The notes under the pieces are model-generated. The model had not been told where the DNA came from, made no database searches, and was given only the letters and a program-made list of their open reading frames with translations. From Amycolatopsis arida (lineage in GTDB: Bacteria; Actinomycetota; Actinomycetes; Mycobacteriales; Pseudonocardiaceae): a DNA stretch of 64,000 bases. Shown here piece after piece: positions 1 to 8,887 of the stretch. The translations under genes were made by a program, and so were the position numbers. How positions within the stretch are numbered: position 1 is the first letter of the stretch; each line of letters starts with the position of its first letter. Location: assembly GCF_900115565.1 (NCBI RefSeq), contig NZ_FOWW01000002.1, positions 160,100 to 224,099 of the forward strand, written 5' to 3'.

Positions 1-13
1 CGTGTCCGGGCAC

Positions 14-973
14 TCAGCCCTTGCGCTTAACCACCTCGTCGGTGAGTTGCGGCGCGACCTTGAACAGGTCGCCCACCACGCCGAAGTCGGCGATCTCGAA
101 GATCGGCGCCTCCGGGTCTTTGTTCACCGCGACGATCGTCTTCGACGTCTGCATCCCGGCCCGGTGCTGGATCGCGCCGGAGATGCCCAGCGCGATGTAC
201 AGCTGCGGCGACACCGTCTTGCCGGTCTGCCCCACCTGGAACTGGGCCGGGTAATAGCCGGAGTCCACCGCGGCCCGCGAGGCGCCCACGGCCGCGCCGA
301 GCGCGTCGGCCAGCTTCTCCACGACCTCGAACTTCTCCGCGGAGCCGACCCCGCGGCCACCGGAGACCACGACCGACGCCTCGGTCAGCTCCGGACGGTC
401 GCCGCCGACCACCGGCTCGACACCGGTGATCCGCGCCGCCTTCGCCGGGTCCACCGCCGGCAGCTGCACGGTCTCCTCCGCCGCGGCGCCCTCGGCCTGC
501 TCGGCCTCCACGCTGCCCGGCCGGACCGAGATGATCGGGAAACCCTTCGTCACCTTGGACTTCACCGAGAACGCGCCACCGAAGATCGACTGCCCGGTGG
601 TGCCGTCGGAACCGACCTCCACCGCGTCGTAGAGCAGGCCGGAGCCGACCCGGACGGCCAACCGCCCGGACACCTCCTTGCCCTCGGCCGACGCGGCCAC
701 CAGCACCGCCGCCGGGGACACCTGCTCCACCAGGGTGGCCAGCGCGTCGACCTTCGGTGTCACCAGGTACTTGCCGGCGTCCTCGGACTCGGCGACGTAC
801 ACCTTCGCCGCGCCGTGGGCGGCCAGCGACTCCTTCACCTTCCCGGCCGTGCCGGGCGCGCCGACGACCACCGCGGAGGGCTCCCCCAGGGCCCGCGCCG
901 CGGTCAGCAGCTCGAGGGTGACCTTCTTGAGCTCGCCGTCGACGTGGTCGACGAGAACCAGTACCTCAGCCAT
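14..973 (-). CDS. etfA: Electron transfer flavoprotein alpha subunit
   Basis: This 319-residue protein is the FAD-binding alpha subunit of electron transfer flavoprotein, which takes electrons from acyl-CoA dehydrogenases and passes them to the quinone pool. The N-terminal nucleotide-fold half begins [17 protein letters not shown]. The C-terminal half carries the family FAD-binding segment ([14 protein letters not shown], then [16 protein letters not shown] and INKDP-like [10 protein letters not shown]). Length is normal. An AAGGAG ribosome-binding site precedes the ATG. It lies 31 bp after etfB on the same strand, so the two form an operon. Mycobacteria have the same etfB-etfA order (fixA-fixB). 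Confidence 0.97.
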   Translation of the reverse strand: MAEVLVLVDHVDGELKKVTLELLTAARALGEPSAVVVGAPGTAGKVKESLAAHGAAKVYVAESEDAGKYLVTPKVDALATLVEQVSPAAVLVAASAEGKEVSGRLAVRVGSGLLYDAVEVGSDGTTGQSIFGGAFSVKSKVTKGFPIISVRPGSVEAEQAEGAAAEETVQLPAVDPAKAARITGVEPVVGGDRPELTEASVVVSGGRGVGSAEKFEVVEKLADALGAAVGASRAAVDSGYYPAQFQVGQTGKTVSPQLYIALGISGAIQHRAGMQTSKTIVAVNKDPEAPIFEIADFGVVGDLFKVAPQLTDEVVKRKG

Positions 974-1004
974 GTCCGTTGTCTCCTTCTCGCTGCCGCC
1001 GTCG

Positions 1005-1790
1005 TCAGATGAGCTTCTGGCCGACCAGGTACTCGGCGACCTTCGCGCCGCCGTCGCCCTCGTCCTCGACGCGCTGACCGGCCTGCCGCGGCGGCTTCGG
1101 GGCCGCCTCCAGCACGCTCGTCCACGCGTCGTCCAGGCCCACCTCGCCGGCGTCGACGCCGAGGTCGGCGATCGTCACCGTCTCGACCGGCTTCTTCTTG
1201 GCGGCCATGATGCCCTTGAACGACGGGTACCGCGGCTCGTTGATCTTCTCGCCGACGCTCACCACCGCGGGCAGGTCGGCCTCCAGATGCGTGATGCCGT
1301 CGTCGGTCTCCCGGTCGGCCTTGACGGTCGTGCCCTCGACGGTCAGCGACCGCACGTGGGTCAGCTGCGGGAGGCCCAGCAGCTCGGCGACCATCGCCGG
1401 CACCGCGCCGCCCCGGCCGTCGGAGGCCTCGTTGCCGGCGATGACCAGGTCAACGCCCTCGACCCTGCCGATGGCGGCGGCCAGCACCTTGGCGGTGGCC
1501 ACGATGTCGGAGCCGTGCAGTGCCTCGTCGGACACGTGGACGGCCTTGTCGGCGCCCATGGACAGCGCCTTGCGGATCGCGTCGGTCGCGCGGTCCGGGC
1601 CCATCGAGATCACGGTGACCTCGCCCTCGCCGGCTTCCTTGATCTTCAGCGCCTCCTCGACGGCCTTCTCGTTGATCTCGTCGAGGACGGCGTCGGCGGA
1701 CTCGCGGTCCAGGGTGTGGTCACCGCTCGAGAGCTTGCGCTCCGAGTAGGTGTCCGGCACCTGCTTGACCAGGACAACGATGTTGGTCAT
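1005..1790 (-). CDS. etfB: Electron transfer flavoprotein beta subunit
   Basis: This 261-residue beta subunit of electron transfer flavoprotein binds AMP and partners EtfA. It begins MTNIVVLVKQVPDTYSERKL and carries the conserved signature VIAGNEASDGRGGAVPAMVAE-type loop near the middle. The ATG at 1790 was chosen over an upstream in-frame extension because it matches the family N-terminus and has GGGAGG about 11 nt upstream. It is the first gene of the etfBA operon, transcribed away from degV. The shared upstream spacer contains a DosR-like palindrome. Confidence 0.97.
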   Translation of the reverse strand: MTNIVVLVKQVPDTYSERKLSSGDHTLDRESADAVLDEINEKAVEEALKIKEAGEGEVTVISMGPDRATDAIRKALSMGADKAVHVSDEALHGSDIVATAKVLAAAIGRVEGVDLVIAGNEASDGRGGAVPAMVAELLGLPQLTHVRSLTVEGTTVKADRETDDGITHLEADLPAVVSVGEKINEPRYPSFKGIMAAKKKPVETVTIADLGVDAGEVGLDDAWTSVLEAAPKPPRQAGQRVEDEGDGGAKVAEYLVGQKLI

Positions 1791-1860
1791 GGGGCTTGCT
1801 CGACCTCCCGATGGCTGGAGCGCTCGGCTGGGCTCTACTGGCCGGTAGCTTAGGCCGGTT

Positions 1861-1880
1861 TCGCCACGGTGGCGTGGCGA
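1861..1880. repeat. Inverted repeat upstream of etfB
   Basis: TCGCCACG-GTGG-CGTGGCGA is a perfect 8-bp-arm inverted repeat about 70 bp upstream of the etfB start. It may be an operator or a small hairpin in the etfB leader. No regulator can be assigned from the sequence. Confidence 0.5.
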
Positions 1881-1913
1881 GGTGACGCCATTCACCTGGA
1901 TTCGCCAGTTAGT

Positions 1914-1927
1914 GGGACTATAGTCCC
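1914..1927. promoter_or_regulatory. DosR/DevR-type binding box
   Basis: GGGACTATAGTCCC is a perfect 14-bp palindrome that matches the core of the DosR (DevR) consensus (GGGACT-WW-AGTCCC). The right flank GAT also partly fits; the left flank AGT fits less well. It lies 124 bp upstream of etfB and 107 bp upstream of the degV start, in the divergent promoter region, so it could serve either gene. The match is directly visible. Control by a DosR homologue in this organism is inferred. Confidence 0.6.
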
Positions 1928-2033
1928 GATTCTTCTCGGACGCCCGCGGGATCGCTACTTTCGGTGGGGGTCATCCACCATTCGGTCGCACGTCGCTACT
2001 TCTACCGGGTGCGAAGGCGTTAACCTCCGGCCT

Positions 2034-2873
2034 GTGCCCGTTGCCGTGATCACCGACTCGACCGCCTGCCTGCCGGACCAGTTGGCCGCGCAGTGGGGGA
2101 TCGGCATGGTGCAGGTCCAGCTCCGGCTGGGCGAGCGGCTCGACGACGAGAACCGGTACGACCGGGCGCGGATCATCGACGCGCTGCGGGCCGGGGAGCC
2201 GGTGTCCACCGCGCCACCCGACCAGGGCGCCTTCTTCTGGACCTACCAGCAGGCGGCCAGCCAGGGCGCCGACGCCGTCGTCAGCCTGCACATCTCTGGT
2301 CGCATGTCGGCGACGGTGGACGTGGCCAGGGCGGCGGCGCGGCAGGTCAGCGTGCCCGTGCACGTGCTGGACAGCGGGACCACCGGGATGAGCCTCGGGT
2401 TCGCCGCGCTGTCCGCCGCCAGGGCCGCCGCGGCCGGCGGGCACACCCGGCGGGTGATCGAGGCGGCCGAGCGCCGGTTCTCCGGCAGCAGCGAGCTGCT
2501 CTACGTCGACACCCTGGAGTACCTGCGCCGTGGCGGCCGGATCGGCGCCGCCGCCGCGCTGCTCGGCACCGCGCTGTCGGTCAAGCCGCTGCTCACCGTG
2601 CGGGGCGGCGAGGTGGCGCCGCTGGCCAGGGTGCCCGGGACGAAGCGGGCGCTCGCCAAGCTCACCGACCTCGCCGTCGAGCGGGCCGCGGGGCGACCGG
2701 TGGACGTCGCGATCTCCTGCGCCACCCCCTCCCAGCGGGAGATGTCCCTGGTCCAGCAGCTCCGGGCCCGGCTGCCGGCGCTGCACGACATCATGCTGGT
2801 GCGGGCCAGCACGGTGATCGGCGCCCACGTCGGCCCCGGGGCACTCAGCATCACGATCTCCCATCCGGGCTGA
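2034..2873 (+). CDS. DegV family protein (fatty-acid-binding fold)
   Basis: This 279-residue DegV-family protein starts at GTG 2034 (MPVAVITDSTACLPD), which gives the family N-terminus; the longer ORF upstream has no family similarity. It shows the DST motif, QLRLGERLDDENRYDR, the STAPPDQGAF segment and the SGRMSATVDVAR / LDSGTTGMSLGF lipid-pocket motifs. Family members bind long-chain fatty acids, and some act as FakB-type partners of a fatty-acid kinase. No FakA-like kinase is seen in the window, so the substrate partner is unknown. It is divergent from etfBA. Confidence 0.9.
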   Translation: MPVAVITDSTACLPDQLAAQWGIGMVQVQLRLGERLDDENRYDRARIIDALRAGEPVSTAPPDQGAFFWTYQQAASQGADAVVSLHISGRMSATVDVARAAARQVSVPVHVLDSGTTGMSLGFAALSAARAAAAGGHTRRVIEAAERRFSGSSELLYVDTLEYLRRGGRIGAAAALLGTALSVKPLLTVRGGEVAPLARVPGTKRALAKLTDLAVERAAGRPVDVAISCATPSQREMSLVQQLRARLPALHDIMLVRASTVIGAHVGPGALSITISHPG

Positions 2874-2940
2874 CAGGGAACTCGACCGATCCGCGGGACG
2901 TTGACGATCGCGACGACACCGGCGGCCAGGAGGACTGACG

Positions 2941-3135
2941 ATGGCACTGTTCGGCAAGATCGCCCGATTCGCCAGCAGCCCGGCGGGGCGCCGGGCGATC
3001 GCCCAGGCCAAGCGGATGGCCAACGACCCGCGGACCCGCCAGCAGGCCAAGGACGCGCTCGACAAGGTGCGCCGCCGGGTGAACGACACCCGCCGCGGCC
3101 GCGGCGGCGGCCCCACCCCACCCCCGGCGGCCTGA
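2941..3135 (+). CDS. Small basic conserved protein, function unknown
   Basis: This is a 64-residue, very basic protein beginning MALFGKIARFASSPAGRRA, with a Lys/Arg-rich helical middle and a Gly/Pro-rich tail. A perfect AGGAGG lies 7 nt before the ATG, and codon use is like that of its neighbours. It follows degV by 67 bp and may share its transcript. No known domain is recognised; charge alone suggests contact with nucleic acid or membrane, but nothing more can be said. Confidence 0.75.
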   Translation: MALFGKIARFASSPAGRRAIAQAKRMANDPRTRQQAKDALDKVRRRVNDTRRGRGGGPTPPPAA

Positions 3136-3276
3136 GGCCCACCGCACGTACGGTGCCTTGGGTACACGCACCGCGCCCAAGGGCGGTCTTCGATACCCAC
3201 CCAACGTGCCCAGGGCGGCCTCGGGCGCGCCCGACGCCGGCGGGAGGGTGGGTTACCGGCCGGTTAGGGTCGGGGC

Positions 3277-4056
3277 GTGAACACGCCACCCACCGGCGCG
3301 GCCGGCCGGGCCGAGGCCCTGCACCTGACCGGGGAGCGCACCGTCCCGGGTGTGCCCGAGGAGAACTACTGGTTCCGCCGGCACGAGGCCGCTTACCTGG
3401 CGCTGCTGCCCTACTGCGCCGGGGCGACCGTGCTCGAGGCCGGCTGCGGGGAGGGCTACGGCGCGGGGCTGATCGCCCGGCACGCCGCGCGGGTGCTGGC
3501 CCTGGACTATGACCCGCCGACGGCCGAGCACGTCGCCCGGTGTTACCCGGAGGTGGACGTGGTGCGCGGCAACCTCGCGTTCCTGCCGGTGGCGACCGGC
3601 GCGGTCGACGTGGTCGCCAACTTCCAGGTGATCGAGCACCTCTGGGACCAGGCCGGGTTCCTCCGCGAGTGCCGACGGGTGCTCCGCCCGGGCGGGCGAC
3701 TGCTGGTCACCACACCGAACCGACTCACCTTCACGCCGGACAGCGACACCCCGCTCAACCCCTACCACACCCGCGAGCTCGCCCCCGTCGAGCTGGCCGA
3801 GCTGCTGGGTGCGGCCGGCTTCACCGTCGAGCGGCTGGCTGGGCTGCACCACGGCCCCGCGGTGCGCGCGCTGGACGAGCGCCACGGCGGCTCGATCATC
3901 GCCGCGCAGCTGGACGTGGTGCTAGGGCAGCTGCCGGGGCAGGCCGAGTGGCCGGCCGACCTGCTCACCGACGTCGAGGCCATTCGCGCCGACGGCTTCG
4001 TGGTGTCCGATGCGGACCTTGACGAGAGCCTGGACCTGGTGGCGGTGGCCCGGTGA
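3277..4056 (+). CDS. Class I SAM-dependent methyltransferase (Rv3030-like)
   Basis: This 259-residue methyltransferase has motif I VLEAGCGEGYG, an acidic strand-2 end ALDYDP, and the post-motif region CRRVLRPGGRLLVTTPN. It starts at a GTG. It overlaps the next gene by 4 bp (GTGA), so the two are translationally coupled. By order (etfA, etfB, methyltransferase, GH57, GT4) it corresponds to M. tuberculosis Rv3030, in a cluster linked to methylglucose lipopolysaccharide. A sugar or lipopolysaccharide O-methyltransferase role is inferred from context. Confidence 0.9.
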   Translation: MNTPPTGAAGRAEALHLTGERTVPGVPEENYWFRRHEAAYLALLPYCAGATVLEAGCGEGYGAGLIARHAARVLALDYDPPTAEHVARCYPEVDVVRGNLAFLPVATGAVDVVANFQVIEHLWDQAGFLRECRRVLRPGGRLLVTTPNRLTFTPDSDTPLNPYHTRELAPVELAELLGAAGFTVERLAGLHHGPAVRALDERHGGSIIAAQLDVVLGQLPGQAEWPADLLTDVEAIRADGFVVSDADLDESLDLVAVAR

Positions 4057-5552
4057 GCGGCGGCTCCGAGGGCACCTTCTGTCTGGTGCTGCACAGCCAC
4101 CTGCCCTGGCTGGCGCACCACGGCTCGTGGCCGGTCGGCGAGGAGTGGCTGTACCAGGCGTGGGCGCACTCGTACCTGCCGGTGGTCGACCTGCTCCGCC
4201 GATTCGCCGCCGAAGGCCGGCGCGACGTGCTCACCCTCGGCGTGACGCCGGTGCTGGCCGCGCAGCTCGACGACCCGTACTGCCTGCGCACGTTCCACGA
4301 GTGGCTGGGCACGTGGCGGCTGCGCGCGCAGCACGCGGGCACGCTGTGGCGCGGCGGGCCGGAGCTGCTGCGCGACCTCGCGGCGCGGGAGCACCGAACC
4401 GCGGAGGCGGCGCTGGCCGACTTCGAGACACGGTGGCGGCACGGCTTCTCGCCGATCCTGCGCGGGCTGGTCGACGCCGAGGTGGTCGAGCTGCTCGGCG
4501 GACCGCTGGCGCACCCGTTCCAGCCCCTGCTGGACGAGGGGGTGCGGGCGTTCGCGCTGCGCGGCGGGCTGGCCGACACGGCGCTGCGGATCGGGCACCG
4601 CCCCGCGGGGATCTGGGCGCCGGAGTGCGGGTACGCGCCGGGGATGGAGGACGGCTACGCGGCGGCGGGCGTGCGACGGTTCCTGGTGGACGGGCCGTCG
4701 CTGCGCGGGGACACCGCCGCGGCGCGGCCGGTCGGGTCGTCCGACGTGGTGTGCTTCGGGCGGGACCTGGAGGTGACCTACCGGGTGTGGTCGCCGAAGG
4801 CCGGGTACCCGGGGCACGCCGCGTACCGGGACTTCCACACGTGGGCGCACGAGGTGGGCCTCAAGCCGTCGCGGGTCACCGGCAAGCAGGTGGCGCCCGC
4901 CGACAAGGCGCCCTATGACCCGGCGCTGGCCGCCGACACGCTGCGGCTGCACGTCAAGGACTTCGTCGACACGGTGGTGACCCGGCTGCGGTCGCTGCGG
5001 GACCGGCACGGCCGGCCGGGGCTGGTGGTGGCGGCGTACGACACGGAGCTGTTCGGGCACTGGTGGCACGAGGGGCCGGCGTGGCTGGAGGGGGTGCTGC
5101 GCGCGCTGCCGGAGGCTGGCGTGCGGGTGACCACGCTCCGCGGCGCGCTGGCCGCGGGGCACCTGGGTCCGCCGGTGGACCTGCCCGCGTCGTCGTGGGG
5201 GTCGGGCAAGGACTGGCGGGTGTGGGATGGCGCCCAGGTCGCGGACATGGTGGCCGACAACACGGCGTTGCAGGAGCGGCTGCTCGCCGCGCACGTGCGG
5301 ACCGAGACCCGCGACCCCGTGCGCGACCAGGCACTGCGCGAGGCGATGCTGGCCCTGTCCAGCGACTGGGCGTTCATGGTCACCAAGGACTCGGCGGCCG
5401 ACTACGCCCGCCGCCGGGCCCGCGTCCACACCGACCGGTTCGACGAGCTGGTCGCGTTGCTCTCCGCCGACCCCGACGCGGCGCGCCGCCGCGCCGCCGA
5501 GCTCCACACGGAGGACGGCCCGTTCGGCCAGCTGGACGCCCGCGACCTCTGA
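4053..5552 (+). CDS. GH57 (DUF1957) 1,4-alpha-glucan branching enzyme, Rv3031-like
   Basis: This 499-residue family-57 glycoside hydrolase makes alpha-1,6 branches by cleaving and transferring alpha-1,4-glucan. Motif 1 (LHSHLPWLAHHG) is at residues 10-21. The nucleophile loop is GIWAPECGYAPG, with Glu near residue 190. The acid/base region is AYDTELFGHWWHEG near residue 330, and a C-terminal DUF1957 helical domain follows. Length is typical of actinobacterial members. The start GTG lies in the stop of the methyltransferase gene. In mycobacteria the counterpart Rv3031 acts with the glycosyltransferase Rv3032 on methylglucose-lipopolysaccharide and glycogen precursors. Confidence 0.93.
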   Translation: MSGGSEGTFCLVLHSHLPWLAHHGSWPVGEEWLYQAWAHSYLPVVDLLRRFAAEGRRDVLTLGVTPVLAAQLDDPYCLRTFHEWLGTWRLRAQHAGTLWRGGPELLRDLAAREHRTAEAALADFETRWRHGFSPILRGLVDAEVVELLGGPLAHPFQPLLDEGVRAFALRGGLADTALRIGHRPAGIWAPECGYAPGMEDGYAAAGVRRFLVDGPSLRGDTAAARPVGSSDVVCFGRDLEVTYRVWSPKAGYPGHAAYRDFHTWAHEVGLKPSRVTGKQVAPADKAPYDPALAADTLRLHVKDFVDTVVTRLRSLRDRHGRPGLVVAAYDTELFGHWWHEGPAWLEGVLRALPEAGVRVTTLRGALAAGHLGPPVDLPASSWGSGKDWRVWDGAQVADMVADNTALQERLLAAHVRTETRDPVRDQALREAMLALSSDWAFMVTKDSAADYARRRARVHTDRFDELVALLSADPDAARRRAAELHTEDGPFGQLDARDL

Positions 5553-5587
5553 CCCACGAGATCTACGTTCGAGAGCGCGAACTCGAC

Positions 5588-5603
5588 ACTCGGAACCCCG
5601 AGT
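5588..5603. terminator. Short hairpin after the GH57 gene
   Basis: ACTCGG-AACC-CCGAGT forms a 6-bp stem with a 4-nt loop, 36 bp after the GH57 stop. It is a plausible weak terminator between convergent genes; no U-tract follows. Confidence 0.4.
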
Positions 5604-5669
5604 TCCACGGCGGGATCGCGCGGCGGCTCACCCGGCAGCGACGCGAGCGGCGAACACGGCGACGGGAAC

Positions 5670-5795
5670 GGCGGACACGTGCGCACAGACGGCGGACACA
5701 TGCGCACAGACGGCGGACACATGCGCACAGACGGCGGACACATGCGCACAGACGGCGGACACGTGTGCACAGAGGGCGGACACGTGTGCTGTCGG
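5670..5795. repeat. 21-bp tandem repeat, about 5-6 units
   Basis: Six consecutive 21-bp units begin GGCGGACAC at 5670, 5691, 5712, 5733, 5754 and 5775. The three central units are identical (core GGCGGACACATGCGCACAG). The first differs by one base, the fifth by a few, and the sixth diverges after 15 bp. The array fills the space between the convergent GH57 and GH2 genes and ends at the GH2 stop. There are no spacers, so it is not a CRISPR array. Confidence 0.9.
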
Positions 5796-5796
5796 G

Positions 5797-7545
5797 TCAG
5801 GGGGGCGTGGTGATGACGGCGCGGTTGTGGTCGGCTACGGCTTCCGGGTCCACCTTGAGGACTCGGCGGTCGTAGGTGAGCAGGCCGTTCACCTCGGTCT
5901 CCACGTCGGTGAGCTGCGTGTAGATCGCGCCGGAGAGACCGAGCTCCGGGACGAGCCGGGCCACCTCGGCGCTCACCTCGACGTACCGCCGGGTCAGCTC
6001 CGCCCTGCTCGCGCACATCTCGTAGGCCATCGGCTCCCCCGGCCACACGTGCCCCGCGACGACCAGCCCGAGCCCGCCGTACTCGCCGTCGAGCACCGCG
6101 CGGTGGTCGCGCGCCTCCGGCCGCCCCGGCCCGACGTAGGTGTGGTCGTCGTACACGTCCCCGGCACCGGAGTCGGGCTGCGAGTGGCAGCAGTTCACCC
6201 CGCTGTCGGCGATCACCAGCCGGGTCGGATCGGCGGCCTTGACCAGCCCCGCGATCCGCGCGGTGTCGTACTCGCCCCACCCCTCGTTGAACGGAACCCA
6301 CCCGACGATCGCGGTGCACCAGCGCAGCCGCGCCACCATCTCCAGCAACTCCGCCTCGAAGTGCCGGCGGGCCTCGGCCACCGGCGGCGCCTGCGGCCCC
6401 GGCGGGTTGTCCAGCAGCACCGGCAGCGACGGCATGTCCTGCCACACCAGCAGCCCGATCCGCTCGGCCCAGTCGTACCACCGCGCGGGCTCCACCTTGA
6501 CGTGCTTGCGCACGCAGTTGAACCCCAAGGCCTTCGCCCGCTCCAGGTCGAATCGCAGCGCCTCGTCGGTGGGGGCGGTGTAGATCCCGTCCGGCCAGTA
6601 CCCCTGGTCGAGCGGCCCGTGCAGGACCGTGACCCGCCCGTTCAGCGCGATCCGCGGCCGGCCCCGCTCGTCGTCGACCAGCGAGACGGTGCGCAGCCCG
6701 ACGTGGCTGGCCACCTCGTCCAGCACCCGCCCGTCCGCGTCGAGCAGCCGCACGGTGAGGTCGTACCGGAACGGGTCGTCCGGGCTCCACGGCCGCGGGT
6801 CCGGCACGTCGACGCGCACCCGCCGGCCCACCGGCGCGCTCGCCCTGGCCACCTCCGTGTCGCCGGCGCGCACCACCACGTCGACCGAGGACGCGCCCTT
6901 CCCGACGACCCGCGGCGTCACCGCGAACCCGGCGAGGTCGGTGACCGGGTCCAGCGCGGCCACGTACGCCGGTCCGACCGTCTCCAACCACACGGGCTGC
7001 CAGATCCCGGACGCCCCGGTGTAGAGGATCCCGCCGGGCCGCAGCGCCTGCTTGCCCACCGGGAACGTGCCCCGGTTGCCGACGTCCTCGGCCCGCACCA
7101 CCAGCTCCTGCTCGCCACCGGCGCGCAGCACGCCGGTCACGTCCGCGTCGAACGCCGTGTACCCGCCCTCGTGCTCGGCGACCAACTGGTGGTTCACCCA
7201 CACCGCGGCCCGCTGGTCGACCGCGCCGAAGTGCAGCAGCACCCGCCCGTCCCGCCAGCCGTCGGGGACCTCGAACGTCCTCCGGTACCACATCACCTCG
7301 TCCCGGCGGCCCACGCCGGACAGCGCCGACTCGGGCGGGAACGGCACCAGGATCCGCCCCCTGTACCGCTCGGCGCCGCCGGTGTACTCCCACCACCCGT
7401 TGAGCGAGCGCCACCGCGGCCGGTACAGCTGCGGCCGGGGATGCTCGGGCAGCACGGCGTCGGGGTCGACCTGGTCGGCCCAGGGCGTCCGCAGTGGCGA
7501 CGGCAGTGGCGACGGCACAGGCGAAGATCCAACGGCACTCGACAC
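5797..7545 (-). CDS. GH2 family beta-glycosidase (beta-glucuronidase/galactosidase-like)
   Basis: This is a glycoside hydrolase family 2 protein of about 582 residues. The order is an N-terminal jelly-roll sugar-binding domain (YTGGAERYRGRILVPFP...), an Ig-like domain, then a TIM barrel. Barrel motifs are GFNCVRKHVKVEPARWYDWA, the acid/base NEGW (VPFNEGWGEYDTA) and the nucleophile segment VLDGEYGGLG. No signal peptide is apparent, so it is likely cytoplasmic. A GTG at 7545 leaves 84 bp for divergent promoters; an ATG at 7590 in the same frame is possible. It is inserted between genes that are adjacent in mycobacteria. Exact substrate is unknown. Confidence 0.88.
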   Translation of the reverse strand: MSSAVGSSPVPSPLPSPLRTPWADQVDPDAVLPEHPRPQLYRPRWRSLNGWWEYTGGAERYRGRILVPFPPESALSGVGRRDEVMWYRRTFEVPDGWRDGRVLLHFGAVDQRAAVWVNHQLVAEHEGGYTAFDADVTGVLRAGGEQELVVRAEDVGNRGTFPVGKQALRPGGILYTGASGIWQPVWLETVGPAYVAALDPVTDLAGFAVTPRVVGKGASSVDVVVRAGDTEVARASAPVGRRVRVDVPDPRPWSPDDPFRYDLTVRLLDADGRVLDEVASHVGLRTVSLVDDERGRPRIALNGRVTVLHGPLDQGYWPDGIYTAPTDEALRFDLERAKALGFNCVRKHVKVEPARWYDWAERIGLLVWQDMPSLPVLLDNPPGPQAPPVAEARRHFEAELLEMVARLRWCTAIVGWVPFNEGWGEYDTARIAGLVKAADPTRLVIADSGVNCCHSQPDSGAGDVYDDHTYVGPGRPEARDHRAVLDGEYGGLGLVVAGHVWPGEPMAYEMCASRAELTRRYVEVSAEVARLVPELGLSGAIYTQLTDVETEVNGLLTYDRRVLKVDPEAVADHNRAVITTPP

Positions 7546-7629
7546 AATCCAACAGTACGCACCAGATCGTTCCGGCGTGAGGGACGCCATGGCGGTGGTG
7601 CGGGCGCGGGGTGCGAGGATCGACGGACC

Positions 7630-8883
7630 ATGCGCGTGTTGATGCTGTCCTGGGAGTACCCGCCGGTAGTCGTCGGCGGACTGGCCCGGCACGTCCACGC
7701 GCTGGCCCGCCACCTCGTCCACGCCGGCCACGACGTCGTCGTGCTGTGCCGGCACGTCGCGGGCACCGACGCGGAGACCCACCCCACCACCGATCGAGTG
7801 GTCGAGGGCGTGCGGATCATCCGGGTCGCCGAGGACCCGATGCACGTGACGTTCGAGCGCGACCTCGTCGCCTGGACGCTCGCCATGGGGCACGCCATGG
7901 TCCGCGCCGGCACCGAGTTGCTGCGCACCTGGCGGCCGGACGTGGTGCACGCGCACGACTGGCTGGTGACCCACCCGGCGATCGCGCTCGCCGACGCCGC
8001 CAGGGTCCCGCTGGTCGGCACGATCCACGCCACCGAGGCCGGCCGGCACTCCGGCTGGCTGTCCCACCCGCTGAACCAGCAGGTGCACTCCGTGGAGTGG
8101 TGGCTGGCCAACAGGGCGGACGAGCTGATCACCTGCTCGGAGGCGATGCGCCGGGAGGTGGCGCACCTGTTCGAGATCGACCTCGCCGAGATCACCGTGA
8201 TCCACAACGGCATCGAGGAGCGCGGCTGGCGGGTACCCGAGGAGGAGATCACCCGCGCCCGCGCCGTGCACAGCCCGGCGAAGGCGCCACTGCTGCTGTT
8301 CTTCGGCCGGCTGGAGTGGGAGAAGGGCGTGCAGGACCTGCTCGCCGCGATGCCCAGGATCCGGCGCCGGCACCCGGGCACCCGGCTGGTTGTGGCCGGC
8401 AAGGGCCGCCACCTCGACGAGCTGGTGGAGCAGGCGCGGCGGCTGCGGCTGCGCCGCGCGGTGGACTTCGTCGGCCACCTCTCGGACCGCGACCTGCGGG
8501 CGGTGCTCGCCGCCGCGGACGCCGTGGTGCTGCCGAGCAGGTACGAGCCGTTCGGGATCGTCGCGCTGGAGGCCGCGGCGGCGAAGGCGCCGCTGATCGC
8601 CTCGACCGCGGGCGGCCTGGGGGAGGTCGTGATCGACGGGCAGACGGGCCTGGCGTTCCAGCCGGGCGACGTGGCCGGGATCGTCAGCGCGGTCGACGCC
8701 GTGCTCGCCGACGCCGACGCCGCCGGTAGGCGGGCGCTGGCCGCACAGTCCCGCCTGGCCGCCGACTTCGACTGGGGCCGCATCGCCGCGGCCACCGCGG
8801 CGGTCTACCGCCGCGCGCGAGTCGGCGAGCCGACGATCCTGGGTCGCCCCAAGATCGCCACCGGCAACGCCTTCGACATCTGA
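7630..8883 (+). CDS. GT4 glycosyltransferase, Rv3032-like alpha-glucan/MGLP synthase
   Basis: This 417-residue GT-B glycosyltransferase of family 4 has an N-terminal acceptor domain opening MRVLMLSWEYPPVVVGGL, with HAHDWL near residue 110, and a C-terminal donor domain with FFGRLEWEKGVQDLL and the EX7E-type motif PSRYEPFGIVALEAAA. It corresponds to mycobacterial Rv3032, an alpha-1,4-glucosyltransferase of the methylglucose-lipopolysaccharide and glycogen pathways. The ATG at 7630 gives the family N-terminus; the much longer reading frame upstream runs antisense through the GH2 gene and is not coding. Confidence 0.93.
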   Translation: MRVLMLSWEYPPVVVGGLARHVHALARHLVHAGHDVVVLCRHVAGTDAETHPTTDRVVEGVRIIRVAEDPMHVTFERDLVAWTLAMGHAMVRAGTELLRTWRPDVVHAHDWLVTHPAIALADAARVPLVGTIHATEAGRHSGWLSHPLNQQVHSVEWWLANRADELITCSEAMRREVAHLFEIDLAEITVIHNGIEERGWRVPEEEITRARAVHSPAKAPLLLFFGRLEWEKGVQDLLAAMPRIRRRHPGTRLVVAGKGRHLDELVEQARRLRLRRAVDFVGHLSDRDLRAVLAAADAVVLPSRYEPFGIVALEAAAAKAPLIASTAGGLGEVVIDGQTGLAFQPGDVAGIVSAVDAVLADADAAGRRALAAQSRLAADFDWGRIAAATAAVYRRARVGEPTILGRPKIATGNAFDI

Positions 8884-8887
8884 CCGG

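Noticed and set aside
2-1012. Long plus-strand reading frame opposite etfA
   Set aside because: High GC leaves stops rare in antisense frames; the product is Arg/His/Gly-rich with no family, while etfA is certain.
5670-5795. CRISPR array
   Set aside because: Units are contiguous with no unique spacers, and no cas genes are present.
5227-7629. Large frame running in front of the GT4 gene (1,218 residues in total)
   Set aside because: It overlaps GH57 in another frame, the tandem repeats and the GH2 gene antisense; only the part from 7630 is a protein family.
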